Shown: positions 46,740-58,275, counted from the first letter of the stretch. The stretch is 64,000 bases of DNA from Isoetes taiwanensis (GCA_021234155.1 JAJEKV010000013.1:1881565-1945564); one strand, 5' to 3'. Notes: generated by a model from the sequence alone, not told the origin. Made by a program: numbers and translations.

Positions 46740-48830
46740 CATGGAAAATTGGCTGTCAAGAATGAGAAGGGATTTTTTGGGGCGGGGTTCCAAAGCAAAA
46801 GCTTCAAGATAAAGGCTTGAAGCCCTAAAAGTGATTTGTAGCTTGGCTTAATCATCTAGCTTGCGCCATAGCCCACCGGAGAAGCTTTGCGGGCATGGCT
46901 TCTTTGCACGGCCTCAATCAAGCGATCGATAAAGAGGGCGAGACTCGAGGATTGAATCCACAATTAAAAGTGTATGAGCTCTAAAAGCCTTAATCCGTCG
47001 GAAAGATCTTGCCCCTTTGCACAACGGAATGCCAAGAGAACAAGATACCTCTCCGGTTGCCTAAGCTTCCCATTTAGTAAGCACACAAATCCATGACCGA
47101 GAGCATTTCAAATAATCATAAGTTTTTGAAAGATCCACCAAAGATATCCTAGGGATATTCTAGCATATACCTAGGATATGCCAAAAGCCCACATAAACAA
47201 GGGTTTGCCCCCTAGGGGCAACCCAAAAAAAGGATGAAGAATAATGCAGAACAAAGAAATAGGAAAAAAGGAAAGAATAAGCATATAGACCAGCCTCTAA
47301 AATAGATGAAGCAGGGGCAAAACATATCCATCTCACAGAAGATATAATGATTGATTGACTGTACCCTACATCTTGCCAACAACAAAAGCAACACCTGCAA
47401 AAACTTTCTAGCTAAACCAGCAACAAACTAGCTTCTTAAGCAACAGACTGAAGCACAACTATTTTATTCTACATCAGCCAAACAAAAAGCCTATGAGAAA
47501 GCATACCCTTAAACAAAGCCTACCCACAAATCTTTACATATATCCTCATAATCAAATATGTACCAAGTCATTTCCTACAACAAATGAACATCACAAAAGC
47601 TTAAGTATATTGGCTCCTGCAGTCATTTGCATTGTTGCTGTCAGCTTTCCTGTAGTAGTTCGATTTCTTGGAGGTAGACATCCTGAAGCCACCTCCCCAA
47701 ATTCAAAATATCAGAACCCCAAATAGTCTAGCATCTTGCCTGATTTCCATCCCTCTAAAATAGATTTGGCATTGTATCCACAAAATCGATACATGAATGC
47801 ATAAGCCAGCTTAACAAAATTGAAGTGTGATGCAAGAGCCAGGCCTGTGTAGAACCCATCCGACTATTTTTCCTATTTTGCAAGACCTCTAAAAAAAGCC
47901 CTCTGTTTTTTTGCTTACATTATAAGCTCTACTCAATTCAGGTGAAACGGCCACATTGTTATGTCATTGCATCAGATTCAAGATCAAAGCACCAGCTCTT
48001 TAGGCCAATGCGAGTATCGAAATCACTGAGGGACAGTCGCATGTTGAGCGTCGGTTAGTCACTGAGCAACCCCTTATGGATACCCATAACCTCAAATCCA
48101 TTATAAATCTTCTTACAAAGCAAAACTTTTTCTCTGATTAGGTGCTTTGGGAAACTTAAATCTTATAGGATGAAGCTGAAGCCACGAATAAAGACTATCA
48201 TCCTGTTGCTACTGGCAGAAGAATGAAAGCTTGGTTTGGCTCTTGAGGCAGAGCTTCGATTAGGGCTCTGAGTTTCGAGGCAGTTCCGGCACACTCACGA
48301 TAGAAGCAAACCCTATTCCCTTATGATTAGATGAAGCCACGTGTCCCGAGACTGAACATGAGCTGTTGGATCTAGGACGAGATGCAAAACATACATACGC
48401 GATAATTTTATTATATATAGGAGGAGGAGGATTGTTTCCGTCGTTCGATGTGCAGACACCGAAATGGAATAAAATCTCTTTGTCAAGTGCTTGAATATGC
48501 AATAGAAGCTTCTGAAAAATCAATGCAGACAATGATATGCATTGAGTTTCTTGTGCCAAACAGAGGCACTTGCAAGTCAATATCTGTCTAAAACAGTAAA
48601 GATAATTTAGTAGCTTTTGAATGTTTGTTAGAGTAATTTATTAACAAGTTCATATTCTTCCAAAGTACAATCCATACTATATCCAGGCTTATTATGGCGG
48701 ATTCGGCTTTCTGGCCATTAGATTGCAGCATATGTGGGAGCATATTCCCTCCCCTTAAATCTAGAACGCACAAAGTGAGTCTTTTCCAAGTCAAACCTGC
48801 CCCTGTCGACCCGGCCATGAGAGGGATATT
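46740..48830. other. Non-coding stretch
   Basis: No gene recognised. GTTTGCCCCCTAGGGGCAAC at 47203-47222 is a near-perfect palindrome. A related gapped form (GTTTACCCC...CCTAGGGGCAAC) lies near 50660-50691, so the two may be ends of the same small element family. A + frame at 47493-47726 is not recognised. Confidence 0.4.
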
Positions 48831-48859
48831 ATTAAGCCAAAGATCATTCCATAAAAGAG

Positions 48860-49005
48860 TATTTTCAATGCAATACAGTACAGTAGGAAAACAGCAATCA
48901 GATACAGTATAGTAGGAAAAGAATAAGTAGAGCCTGAGGGATCGAACCCCAGATATCCAATTACCATGCCTTACCTGTGTTCCACATTCGGCCCATACAC
49001 AGGAG
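48860..49005 (-). mobile_element. tRNA-derived SINE-like unit (Au-type resemblance)
   Basis: On the - strand TGGGCCGAATGTGG (48995-48982) resembles an A box, and GGTTCGATCCC (48948-48938) is a textbook B box. They are about 33 bases apart, the usual Pol III promoter layout. CTCAGGCTCTAC and two ~29-base TTTTCCTACTRTACTGTAT repeats follow. The order resembles plant Au-type SINEs as I remember them. Ends and target duplication were not resolved. Confidence 0.5.
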
Positions 49006-49007
49006 CC

Positions 49008-49067
49008 ATCGAACACATGCCATTGACTATGACTCTAAGGTCCAGTTGTCAATGGCATGCATTCGAT
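49008..49067. repeat. 20-bp inverted repeat (hairpin)
   Basis: ATCGAACACATGCCATTGAC (49008-49027) pairs with GTCAATGGCATGCATTCGAT (49048-49067) with two mismatches around a 20-base loop. It lies immediately upstream of the SINE-like unit. The arms are of small-RNA length, but nothing else supports a miRNA. Confidence 0.6.
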
Positions 49068-49429
49068 GATCCTATATATGGCTCTTTATTCGTTTCCTGG
49101 AAACCAACAAACATGATTCATTAGTGAGCTTAGAGAACTGAACCCCAACGCAACGCCAATGCTCATCCGAGCATAAGGGAGATCCCGATGCAGGGGGCCT
49201 CTCTTATGCCCAGGGGCCAAGGCCTTCTTCGACCCTACAGATGTTAGTAAGCAAATCGAAAACGCAAAGCATGTACAAGACATAATATCAAGCAACAGGA
49301 GTTCACATATTCACAGACTCAGGTAATGTACATGTGGCCTGGGGGCACGAACACTGCAAACACAACAGAAAGAAGAGCGCCTATCAAACTACATAAACAA
49401 AAACACTGGAAACACAACAGAAAGAACGC

Positions 49430-49872
49430 CTAGTTCCTGGGCTGTCTAGATGTAACCCCCCTGATCACAGCATCAAGCTGTCGGATTTCCTGCGACAACA
49501 AGCAACCAGCCAAGCTCATGTGAGCACCAAGCTGTTTCCAGGCTACACTGGACATCGCAGAATCTATCGCCACATAAAAGCTAGTCAGCTGCCTCCTCAG
49601 GATCCTGAGGGAGGCAGCTATTCGATGAGCCTCCATTCCAACCTGGATGATAGTGGTCAAAAATTCCTCTGCAGTAACATCTGCTCTCCCTCAGGAGCAT
49701 AAATCTCAAGATTTAGATGGGAATTCTGAATCACAACGCTTATGAAAGATGGACCTATGGTCACAGCAGAATGCCTAGTCTCCCCAGGAGGATGCCATCG
49801 GTCTCCATCCCTATCATGCAACAACTCATCACCAATACAAAGACATACTGAAATAAACCAGAACACGGACAT
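49430..49872 (-). pseudogene. Unrecognised coding-like fragment
   Basis: Two overlapping - strand frames look like one helical protein broken by a frameshift near 49660. The upstream part includes HPPGETRHSAVTIGPSFISV and LEIYAPEGEQ. The downstream part includes EEFLTTIIQVGMEAHRIAAS, SFYVAIDSAMSSVAW and SQEIRQLDAVIRG, then stops at 49430. I do not recognise the family. It abuts a CACTA-type terminus at 49877 and may belong to another mobile element. Confidence 0.3.
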
Positions 49873-49873
49873 A

Positions 49874-50290
49874 TAGCACTACAAGAGGATGGGGGTACAG
49901 TGTCAACCTTTGTGACAAGCCATGGGTGTAGTGACAATTTTGTGTCGAATGCTACTAGCTTGACACAAACTGCTTATGTTGTGTCAAGATTGTGTCTAGT
50001 GCATAACATCAAGTATTTCATCAAAGCAATGACCTCCTTGTGTCAACTTTTTACCACAATTTAAATACGTTATTGCAACAACTTTTAAACAATATTATAC
50101 CTAAGTTCTGACAACCTTCTATTAAGACTTCTAACAAAATGTTACCCAAAATTTCATCTAATATTTCGACATAATTGTGAGGAGCATTTGTCAACTTTGC
50201 ATTGCAATTTAAGTGCTTGTTACAACAATTTTTAAACAATGCTCATTTTTCTAATACTTCCATACATCATTAAATATTAGTATTTTCAAT
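49874..50290 (+). mobile_element. CACTA (EnSpm)-type left terminus, partner end not found
   Basis: CACTACAAGAGG starts at 49877, preceded by a possible TAG 3-bp target site. TGTGTCAA/TTGACACA motifs repeat in both orientations over the next 170 bases, as in CACTA subterminal regions. A ~150-base internal repeat follows: the AATTTAA(A/G)T..CAACAATTTTTAAACAAT-type block near 50050 and again near 50205. No CTTGTAGTG terminus was found to the right within the window, so this is a fragment or a very large element. Confidence 0.5.
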
Positions 50291-52750
50291 ATTCATTTCA
50301 TTTAAAAAAAATGGAGCACAACAGCTCAGAGGTAAAACCAAAATTTACTAGTTTCCTGGCATCCTAAATGCTACTATTTAATTGCAGAGGCTATTGGGTT
50401 CTACTTAAGCTTTTGGAAAACAAAGAACCCTTTTTCCTACTATATCATTTTAAAAAACCATAACGGTAACTCCAGTAGATCCAAAACCGCAGTGTTATTC
50501 CTCATCACCTATTCGACTGAGCATGGCGATGCCGGTTAGACGGTTTGCACAGCGGCCACCCGCAACATGGGTATCCAGAAATTTACTGCCCATATCCAAG
50601 TTGGAGCAATTTTTAGCATATTCGGGCTAATTACTAACATATACCTATATGCCAAGGTTTACCCCTCTAGGCCCCTAGGGGCAACGCAAGGGTGCCAATG
50701 CAAGCAACAAAATTATAGATGTATCGTCCAACCTTTGAAAATCAGAACTACCGTTCAACCATTTGGAAATCCAAAACTCCAAATCTGAATCCGATCCCGC
50801 TCTTGGTTCTTGATGGTGAGCAGAAATTGTAGAGCGGCAGGGCGGCGGTGCAGAAGCTGCAAGATCATACTATTCTTTGCTTCTCTCTGGTAAATGTCTA
50901 ACGGATCTGTGCTTCTTGTTTGCCAAGAAAAATCAAGTATATTTTTCTTCCTAAAGAATTCTTGTTTTTAGTAGGGCTAAAATGGTCGATCTGCATAAGG
51001 CAACAAGAGCTTGCATCTCGTCATCTTCTTCCTTCTGAGCAGGTTAGAGCAAGGGTGTTTTAAAGATCAAAGCGTGATGTCAGTGTTAGAAAATCTGCTT
51101 GAACAATTTTGTCAAAATTGTGGCTTCTCTCAGTGCGGCAGCCTTGTCAAAATCGTGGCTCCGCGAGGGGGTCTCTGTAAACAAAATTGTGGCTAGGATC
51201 ATTGTTTCTATCTGGTTACAATTTTTTTCCGGAAACATTTTGGTGGACTATGCTACGGATTCCCCTTCTGCCCTACATATGCTTTCAAAATCTGAACCAG
51301 CCTTCTTCACAAAATCAAGAAGTCGTGCCCTGATCGAATTCTTATTTTGGGCTCCCTCTGCCTCTTAAGGAAATTGGGAAATACACCTGTTAATCTGTTT
51401 TTATTCACAACGAGAATATAAAACAGTACTATATATTGCATCTAGGGTGCCTGCTGCCTATAATGCAGCCCATTGTCACAAACTTGATATATTAGATGAA
51501 ACTGCAATCCGCAATAATTGAGTTTCTTTTCTTTAGTTGAGCCATGATAGACATTTATCTCTGGAATAAAACTAATTGCTGCTTTGCATCGTAAGATTGC
51601 ACAGCGTTTGCTGGACATCAGATCATGCATACTAGACTTTCGATCTGGACCAGGCAGGTCAATATGGGACAGTGTTAGTTATGATATTTAAATATATTGT
51701 TTCATATGCTAAATCCTCTTATGGTATGGTAGGGCACTTCGTCACTTCTATAAACTTGCTCTTTCTATACTCTTCATTGCCTGCACTTTTCAGCATTGTT
51801 CTCCTTGTAGGAATGGCCTCAACTCCATTAGCGGAAAATATGTTACCCATTCCATATAACTCAGTTTTTGCAAGTCCATTCCATAGAACTCAGTTTTGCA
51901 AGTCCACTAGCATACTGACTAATTTTTCTTGAACCAACTCCTCCACTGTTGTCTCCAGTGTATACGTTTGCGCTGCGTGCAGAGATAGAATTATTACCAT
52001 GACCATTAGAAGCCGCTTGTTTGCTTAGACTTGGTCGTTTGAAGACCATTGCCATTCCATCAGGCTGAGTTCACATGCATTATCGCCGAAGAGGGGCCCT
52101 GTTTTGCCCTGTGCTATTTTGCGATGGCATGGTGCATGTAAAAGGATGAGCCTTTTTACACGATGGTGATGGCACCATCACTGCATGTGAACCGGCTCTT
52201 AACAGATGTATCCGCCAACATGTTTATGCTTTTAGTATTTCCATTCATGCTGCCAGAGGACATACCGCCATTTCCAAGAATGTTGCCAATATGAGGATCC
52301 TTTCCTGCAGGATTTTTTCACTTGAACTGCTGGCACTAGAGTTCTTCCCAAGAGTGTATGTCCCCACTTTTCTTGGCACTAACAGCATGTGACTTTCTGG
52401 AAAAATCTGGAGTTGGGCTCCCTCCATTGAATTGCTTGAGTTGGACATGGTAAAAAACTCTCCACTATGTGATATTCTATTTTTTATACTTTCTCATCAA
52501 AATCTCCCCATTACAGAAGCTTCCATCACTGCTGCTGCTGCTAGCTTCGTCCACTAGGAATAAAATATGATTGTTGTAATATGACTCACTACTCATCTTA
52601 GATGGAAAACGTATCTGAAGCAATTCCCTCTGCATTTTGCATCTCCCCAACTCTATTTCTGCCATTATGAATTTCGCCACTCTTTTTCCAATTTGCACTG
52701 CTCATAACAGCACTTCGCCTTGCATCTTCCAAAGAATTAAGACTCCCTTG
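50291..52750. other. Non-coding stretch
   Basis: No gene recognised. Short frames such as 51099-51368 (+) do not match a family I know. TTTTGCAAGTCCA(C/T)T and CCAT..A(T)AACTCAGTTTT are repeated near 51850-51905. Confidence 0.4.
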
Positions 52751-52759
52751 CAAATTTAA

Positions 52760-54515
52760 GAATAGAATAGAATAGAATATGATTTTATCGTCCACGGAGA
52801 CCAACCGCCTATGGGACCCAAGTACAAAGAGAGAGCAAAGAAGCGCATTACTACCGTGATTAAACCCCCCGCCCAAGGGTTTTCTGGGGAAAACCTTAGT
52901 AGCAATAAGGATCTTTGACATACCGCACGCTTATATACATAATCACAAGAAATGTATTTGAGGTTAATGCCGGGTGGGGGCATAACCGAAGTCCACAGAT
53001 CCATTACCTCACGGAGGTACGATCCCAACAAGCCTCACTGTGAGGCCGTGCTCAAGAGCTCATGCAAGGCCCGATGGGGCACAACTAACCGAGTATACCG
53101 AGCGGGGATATGCTCAGACACGATGCCCCGAGGGCACGGGGCGTGACTTTCATCCTCAATGGCTCGCTGACAAAGATTGACGGGCTGCACTCGCCCTCAC
53201 GCTCCAGAATCCATCTCCCCTGCCTCAATGCGGAGGTGGTGTGCACCTGTCATGAATGGAAGCAATCACCAAGGCTTTTCATGGGTAGATGGGTGCAGGT
53301 AGTGGTGTGGGCCCCCCGTGAGCATGGGATTAAACAACGTGCCGATAATTTGCCACCTTGACATGTGACAGGCCTCTCAGATCCCAAAGCTTGGCCATGA
53401 AGCAAGCATCCAAGCACTCGCTTCAAGGGCGCTGCGTTCCTTCGGTGCATGCATCGGTCCACATCGTGCCCCGCACATTCCATAGCGAGAACCACCGGGC
53501 TTGCTTGTCTTTCCAAAGAGGCTTTGATTCGGCGGGCCCATCGCCACGCCAAAGCAAGGTTGGGCAGCCGGGCTTCATCCATAGCCACCACCTTCCGAAG
53601 TAAATAATGTGGACGTTCCAACAAGACCCTCTCAGAATGGAAGGAAGCCTGTCTCCGGAGCAAGATCTGATATGGGACCGTGGATTTCACTCCCAAAGTG
53701 CCCGGGCCAAGAAGGCCTTCTGTACTGCTCTAGATCGCTCCAAGTGGTGAGGGATATCACCGGCCCCCCACACTTACGCCCCATAGAGGAGGACCGGTTC
53801 AACCAAGGCCCCGAACAAGTGTGCCCGGGTGACCCCATGCATACACGCCAGACTATTGTTTTGCATTGCATACAGAGCTTTCCACGGGTTGTTGACCCGT
53901 AACGATGGATGCATCCCGATTGTGGTAGTAGAAAACTCAATGCCCAAATACTTATAAGACTGAGCCACCTCCACTACACCCCTTTGGTAAGTGAATGAGG
54001 GAAGGCGTGGTGCCTCGGATGATGGGACCATTGTCTTGGCCAAGTTAACTCTCATGTCGCTGAATTGGCGTAAAGTGTCCAAAGCATCCGTGTGGCGCTG
54101 CATGTCCTCCAGGGTATATCGCGAGCAGGTCAACATCATCGGCATATATGAGTTGCGGATTATGTGGTGCATCAACCGAAAGCGCTCCCCGTGCTCAGCC
54201 TAGCCATTCTTCTAGCTGGTCAATGTACAGCCAAGAGCGCTGGGGATAGAGGGCAAGCCCCGACGCACCCCAATGCTACTAACAACGGGCTCCCCGAAGC
54301 GGTTGTGAGGCGACCGAGCAAGCCTCAGATAGATGCAGATATAGCATTACGCTAGTCGTGAGGGGGTCCCTAGCTGTCTCAATCTATCCCACAACTTATC
54401 CCGAGGCACTGTGTCAAAAGCCTTTGCGAAATCCACAAAGCAACAATACAGATTCTGGCGTCGATTCCGGCTATCCTCTATGAGTGTTCGCAAGAGAGGG
54501 AAAGAGAACCATGCC
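52760..54515 (-). pseudogene. LINE copy, 5'-truncated, RT palm with intact YADD
   Basis: Read on the - strand from about 54515, RTLIEDSRNRRQ and YCCFVDFAKAFDTVPRDKLW mark the RT palm. YADDVDLL at about 54146-54123 keeps the catalytic aspartates. Then come VAQSYKYLGIEFST and FGALVEPVLLYGA (thumb), the C-terminal region, a decayed zinc motif (AIEDESH near 53150), the 3' UTR, GGGTCCCATAGGCGG and a (ATTCT)n tail at 52760-52780. The reading frame shifts several times, so no full protein is made. It lacks endonuclease and ORF1 because of 5' truncation. Confidence 0.8.
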
Positions 54516-54733
54516 TTGAGTGGCAGTTTTAACTCCCAAGCCATGTTTGATGACATCTTCGAGAACATAGGAATCAGTGAACAAATTTTTATTGACAAAT
54601 TTCTACTTGCACAGATTGCACTTTTATATGAACCCATTCTTATATGGGACCAGGCCATTCTTTTTATTGGCATTCTTATATGAGGCCATTTTATTCGAAT
54701 AGATCTCAATTCTGGACATCCTTGATATGCGAA

Positions 54734-54816
54734 AGAACATGCAGGAGTTGAACCTGCACTACTGCCCTTTGTTTTGCATCAAGGACGACGTGGTGCCCGA
54801 AATTACCTCATGTCCT
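54734..54816 (-). other. tRNA-Cys-like relic
   Basis: On the - strand AGGACAT and ATGTTCT pair over seven bases (one G-U) as an acceptor stem. GCAGG TTCAACT CCTGC makes a perfect T arm, and the loop ATGCAAA has the form of an anticodon loop with GCA (Cys), T before and A after. The D region is too long by ~3 bases and the anticodon stem needs a bulge. It is probably an old tRNA pseudogene or an organelle-derived copy. Confidence 0.3.
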
Positions 54817-55189
54817 CATGATTTTGTAGCAAAAATATCTTGAACATGCATGGTAACCAAAATTATGTAATTATTCTTGGCTTAAACTTCAAACTTCAAA
54901 GTGATATTTGAACTAATCAACTAGCCTAGTTTTTATCAATTTTCAAATTGGGAAATCCAAGCTAAAAGAACCAAGTGATGAACCATTTTTTTTATATAGA
55001 TGAAACTTATGACTATGAACACTCAAGGGGACATAGACGATCAATGGATCTTTGCATACTTAGGGGCATTGCCAAAGTGTCTAAAGTCATGGGGAAGAAG
55101 GTGGCCATCGAGCCTAGGGACACGAGAGGGTCTGGTGTTGAGATATGAAGGAAAACTGAAGATATTGTTCTTGGGGTGGAAAGAAAGGT

Positions 55190-56510
55190 GGAAAGAGGGA
55201 GGAAGGGGAGCAACGAGAAGAAGCGTCTGAAGAAGAGGACCAGCTTGCATCACAGCCTGGAGGAGCTTGCCTTTCTCAGGAAGTGATCTGAGCATAACTT
55301 GCATATCAGTCTCCCAAATGATCGCGTCATGTATAGTGTTAAGAAAGTGACAGGAATAGGAGTTTTGAAGGTTTTAGTTGTGTCAACAATTTTGACGTTA
55401 TACTTGATGATACAAGCACCCTTCTCTTGTACTGAAATAAATCTGTACATGCAACAACAAACACAACAGGTTAGCCAACTGCCATCATATGATCCCCGGT
55501 GTGGATGGGAATATAATCAACGCCATGCTCAGGGATTTCAATATCAGGGCTGAATGATGGATCATGGATATCCTGGAAATTGCAGTCCATCTCATCGGGG
55601 GGGACTGAGTCATCCCAATATCGGTGGCGGCCTGGCCCATTTCGTTCAATGGGCACATAACCTGCAAGGAGACCAAACAGAATTGTTCTCACATCAGATG
55701 GCATACAACGACTGGGATTCAACAAGACCCTTCAAACGGCCCGGACCCTGTGTTCGTTCACATGAGCAGTGTTAGATGGGATTATTCAACTGCTGCTCAG
55801 AGTATATTTCCTGCTTCTCAGCATCCTACAGATTGTGAATGTCAAACTAGGGGTCAATCTGCGCCCACCATTGTAGAACACAAAGTGGGCAGCCTTGTTC
55901 AAAAGGTTTCTATTATCCAACACACAAAGATTCTTCGGTCCCCAGCTCCCCATCTCACGTACAAATCTTTTCCTTTCTCAATCATACTCTCAGATATATT
56001 GTGCAAGTGACAGGAGTAATGTACTTTCCTTATATCCTTCATGCAGTACCCTAACATACCCTCGAAACAATGCAGCCTATTATTCTTCAGGGCCTTGCAT
56101 ACTAAGATAACACCCGCAGGCTTAGAGGGCCAATTAAACTCCCTCTTGATGGCATCATTCAATGCCTTAAGATTCTTGTAACGGGCTCTAAGGACAGCCT
56201 GGACATGGAGGTGATCAGCAGAGGATCCCCTCTCCAAGGCAACAGCGCCAGCAATACACCTCCTGCTGTAGAATGAAGACATGGCATCGAAAAAGCTTCG
56301 GGGCACGTCCTAGCCAGACAAGGCCAAGGTGACAGAGACATCTAAAGCATCCCAGGCCTGTGTTGGGTCTGGAATGGCACCAGAGGGCATGGCAGAATTG
56401 TGGGCCGAATCCTGGGTCTGCCCAGACTCAGATTCAATAGGCATACAAGCAAGCAGATGTACACTGGCTTTGGGCTTTTTGGCAGCTCTCTTCATAGAAG
56501 ACATGATCAA
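55190..56510 (-). pseudogene. Replitron-like HUH endonuclease Rep, decayed
   Basis: On the - strand from 56510: a Ser-rich lead-in, DVPRSFFDAMSSFY, GAVALERG, then HLHVQ (56213-56199), the two-histidine HUH motif with hydrophobic spacer. GYCMKD (56051-56034) follows ~50 residues later, carrying the single catalytic Tyr and a Lys. In HUH enzymes the histidines bind the metal and Tyr cleaves single-stranded DNA. Downstream in shifted frames are NLLNKAAHF, TICRMLRSRKYTLSSS, YRFISVQEKGACI and LPEKGKLLQAVM near the C-terminus. Stops lie at 56310-56312, 55786-55788, 55732-55734 and 55471-55473, with frame shifts near 55920, 55460 and 55290. It cannot make a working protein. The replitron assignment comes from recognising these motifs. 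Confidence 0.7.
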
Positions 56511-56780
56511 CAGCAGCCTTGCAATCTATGTGGCGAATTCTTAAGCTATTGTGGTGAAGCAAATTTATATGGGATACAACAGGGTGACGGAATTCCGTAA
56601 GGGAGACAATATCGCCAGGGTTAAAAACGAACAAGGCACGACCAAGGTTGAAGGACTGAAGGCAAGGTTCTTTGATGACGATTTTAGAGCCGGTGGCAAT
56701 TTTTTGACGAAATCAGGGGCTGTGAATTATGGACACGACACGGCCTTGGAGGTCTTCAAAAATGGTGCAAAGGGCTGTCT
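56430..56780 (-). pseudogene. OB-fold-like segment just upstream of the Rep relic
   Basis: In one frame, apart from a TGA at 56713-56715, the - strand reads LCTIFEDLQGRVVSIIH, FRQKIATGSKIVIKEPCLQ, SFNLGRALFVFNPGDIVSL. Alternating hydrophobics with a GSKIVIKE strand resemble RPA-type OB folds, which bind single-stranded DNA. A frame change near 56500 then leads straight into the Rep relic, so both may have been one protein or one element. Confidence 0.35.
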
Positions 56781-56970
56781 TTTTTCTGGCAGGCTGGACC
56801 TACAAGAGCAAAACAGGGCGCAGGGTATAGAGGGGTGCCAGGCCTTGTGATGGGAAACAAATGATGAAACAGACCGAACAAAGGATGAAAACAAAGGAAT
56901 TCGCCAAGATGCTAACCTATGTGCAGGTTGCTATGTGCAGGTCCCTCCATCCTGGGCGCCCAACCGAACC

Positions 56971-57219
56971 TCATATACTTGAGAACGACCTCCCAGAAAA
57001 CAGCCAAGCTTGTGCTGGCGACACCTCATGGAACCGGATCAACTGGGTAAACACCTGATACAACACATAGCCTCCATGAAAATAGCATGCTCCTCCGTTC
57101 ACGACACCTGCAGTCGACCCCATCCGGATCTCAGGACCCTTCTGCCAGGTAGGTTTCCAAAACGCATCTGTGATGCCACCATCAGAAAAATACTCTTCTG
57201 CGTACAAATACCTGCCCAC
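56971..57219 (-). other. Unrecognised coding-like frame upstream of the Rep relic
   Basis: An 82-codon - strand frame includes DAFWKPTWQKGPEIRMG and NGGACYFHGGYVLYQVF. Its composition is protein-like, but I do not recognise it. It lies between the OB-like segment and the next LINE, so it could be the N-terminal part of the Rep element or unrelated. Confidence 0.3.
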
Positions 57220-57552
57220 ACCTTAGGAAAACTTATGTAAGAAAAATAACATTCTTCATCACGCCCGCATTATCCATGCGAGAATAAAAGAAAGGCAAAG
57301 TATAAAAAAATGACGACAAAAGCAGAGGAAGGAAGGAAAGTATTTTTATCGTCCACGGAGACCAATCGGTCTATGGGACCCAATACAAAAGCGCAGCAAG
57401 CGGATTACTATCCGGATTAAAAAAACCCCGCCCCGAAGGGTTTTCGAGGGAAAAACCGTGGCAGCAATCAGCCTGCTGACAAACTGTTCCAATATACAAA
57501 ATGAAAAACCACACAAATATATACACTCATGCACTGCACCCGTAGTGCCTGA

Positions 57553-58275
57553 TCAGCGGGCAACCAGGCGGGGGCAAAGGTGAGCTCGCAGATCCAGTAC
57601 CTCCTGAATGTATGACCCCAGAGCACGTACTGACGGTGTGTTCATCAACAAATGTAGGGGCAAGTCCGGCCGTACTAAGGGAGCGTATCTGGCCCGGATC
57701 TGACTAAATGCTGGGCAACTCTGGAAAGTGTGAGACTCATCCTCAATGGCACCTGTTTGACAGCACTGACAGAGCCTGTCCTGGTGGGGCTTTCCAATCC
57801 ACCTGCCCGTCTCAATGCGAAGATGGTGGGCACCTGTGCGAATGGAGGCAATGAGCCTGCGCTTTTTCAGGGGCAGCTGGGAACGCAGGTAGAGCTGCGG
57901 GTCCCGGGCTAACACGGGGTTGATGTGCTCCTTGTAATGGGCTGTGTTTTGACCTGCTCTAGAGCGTCGGGGTCCCAGAGCTTGCCAAGGAAGCAAGCGT
58001 CCAGGTACTCCCCGGCCGCCACGATCGGCCTCTGCGGGCCACCCGCGACGTGCTCTGCGTTCCCCGTTCCATCTGGGCGAACCAGCAGTCTCTCTTACCC
58101 CTCCAAGGGCCCTCGAGCCATTGGGGCCCATTGCCACAAAGATAAGCCAAAGGAGCCGAGCATCACCCAAATTAACCACTTTCTCAAAATAGACGATGTG
58201 TCTATCAAGGGACGCCTGTTGAGGCGGCAAGAATCCAGTTTCTGCGCAGAAGACCGATAGGGGCCAAGGTTTCAC
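57553..58275 (-). pseudogene. LINE ORF2 C-terminal region with Cys/His motif
   Basis: This is the longest intact frame of the LINE, 240 codons. It covers the end of RT and the C-terminal domain and finishes RAHLCPRLVAR. The order IETGRWIG, LCQCCQTGAIEDESHTF and SCPAFSQIRARY marks a zf-RVT-like zinc knuckle that follows RT in many plant LINEs and helps bind the element's RNA. The same motif recurs in the copies at 27233 and 28895. Confidence 0.75.

Noticed and set aside
55190-56510. Helitron Rep-helicase
   Set aside because: The Tyr motif has one Tyr in GYCMKD rather than the two-Tyr Helitron form, and no helicase motifs were seen nearby.
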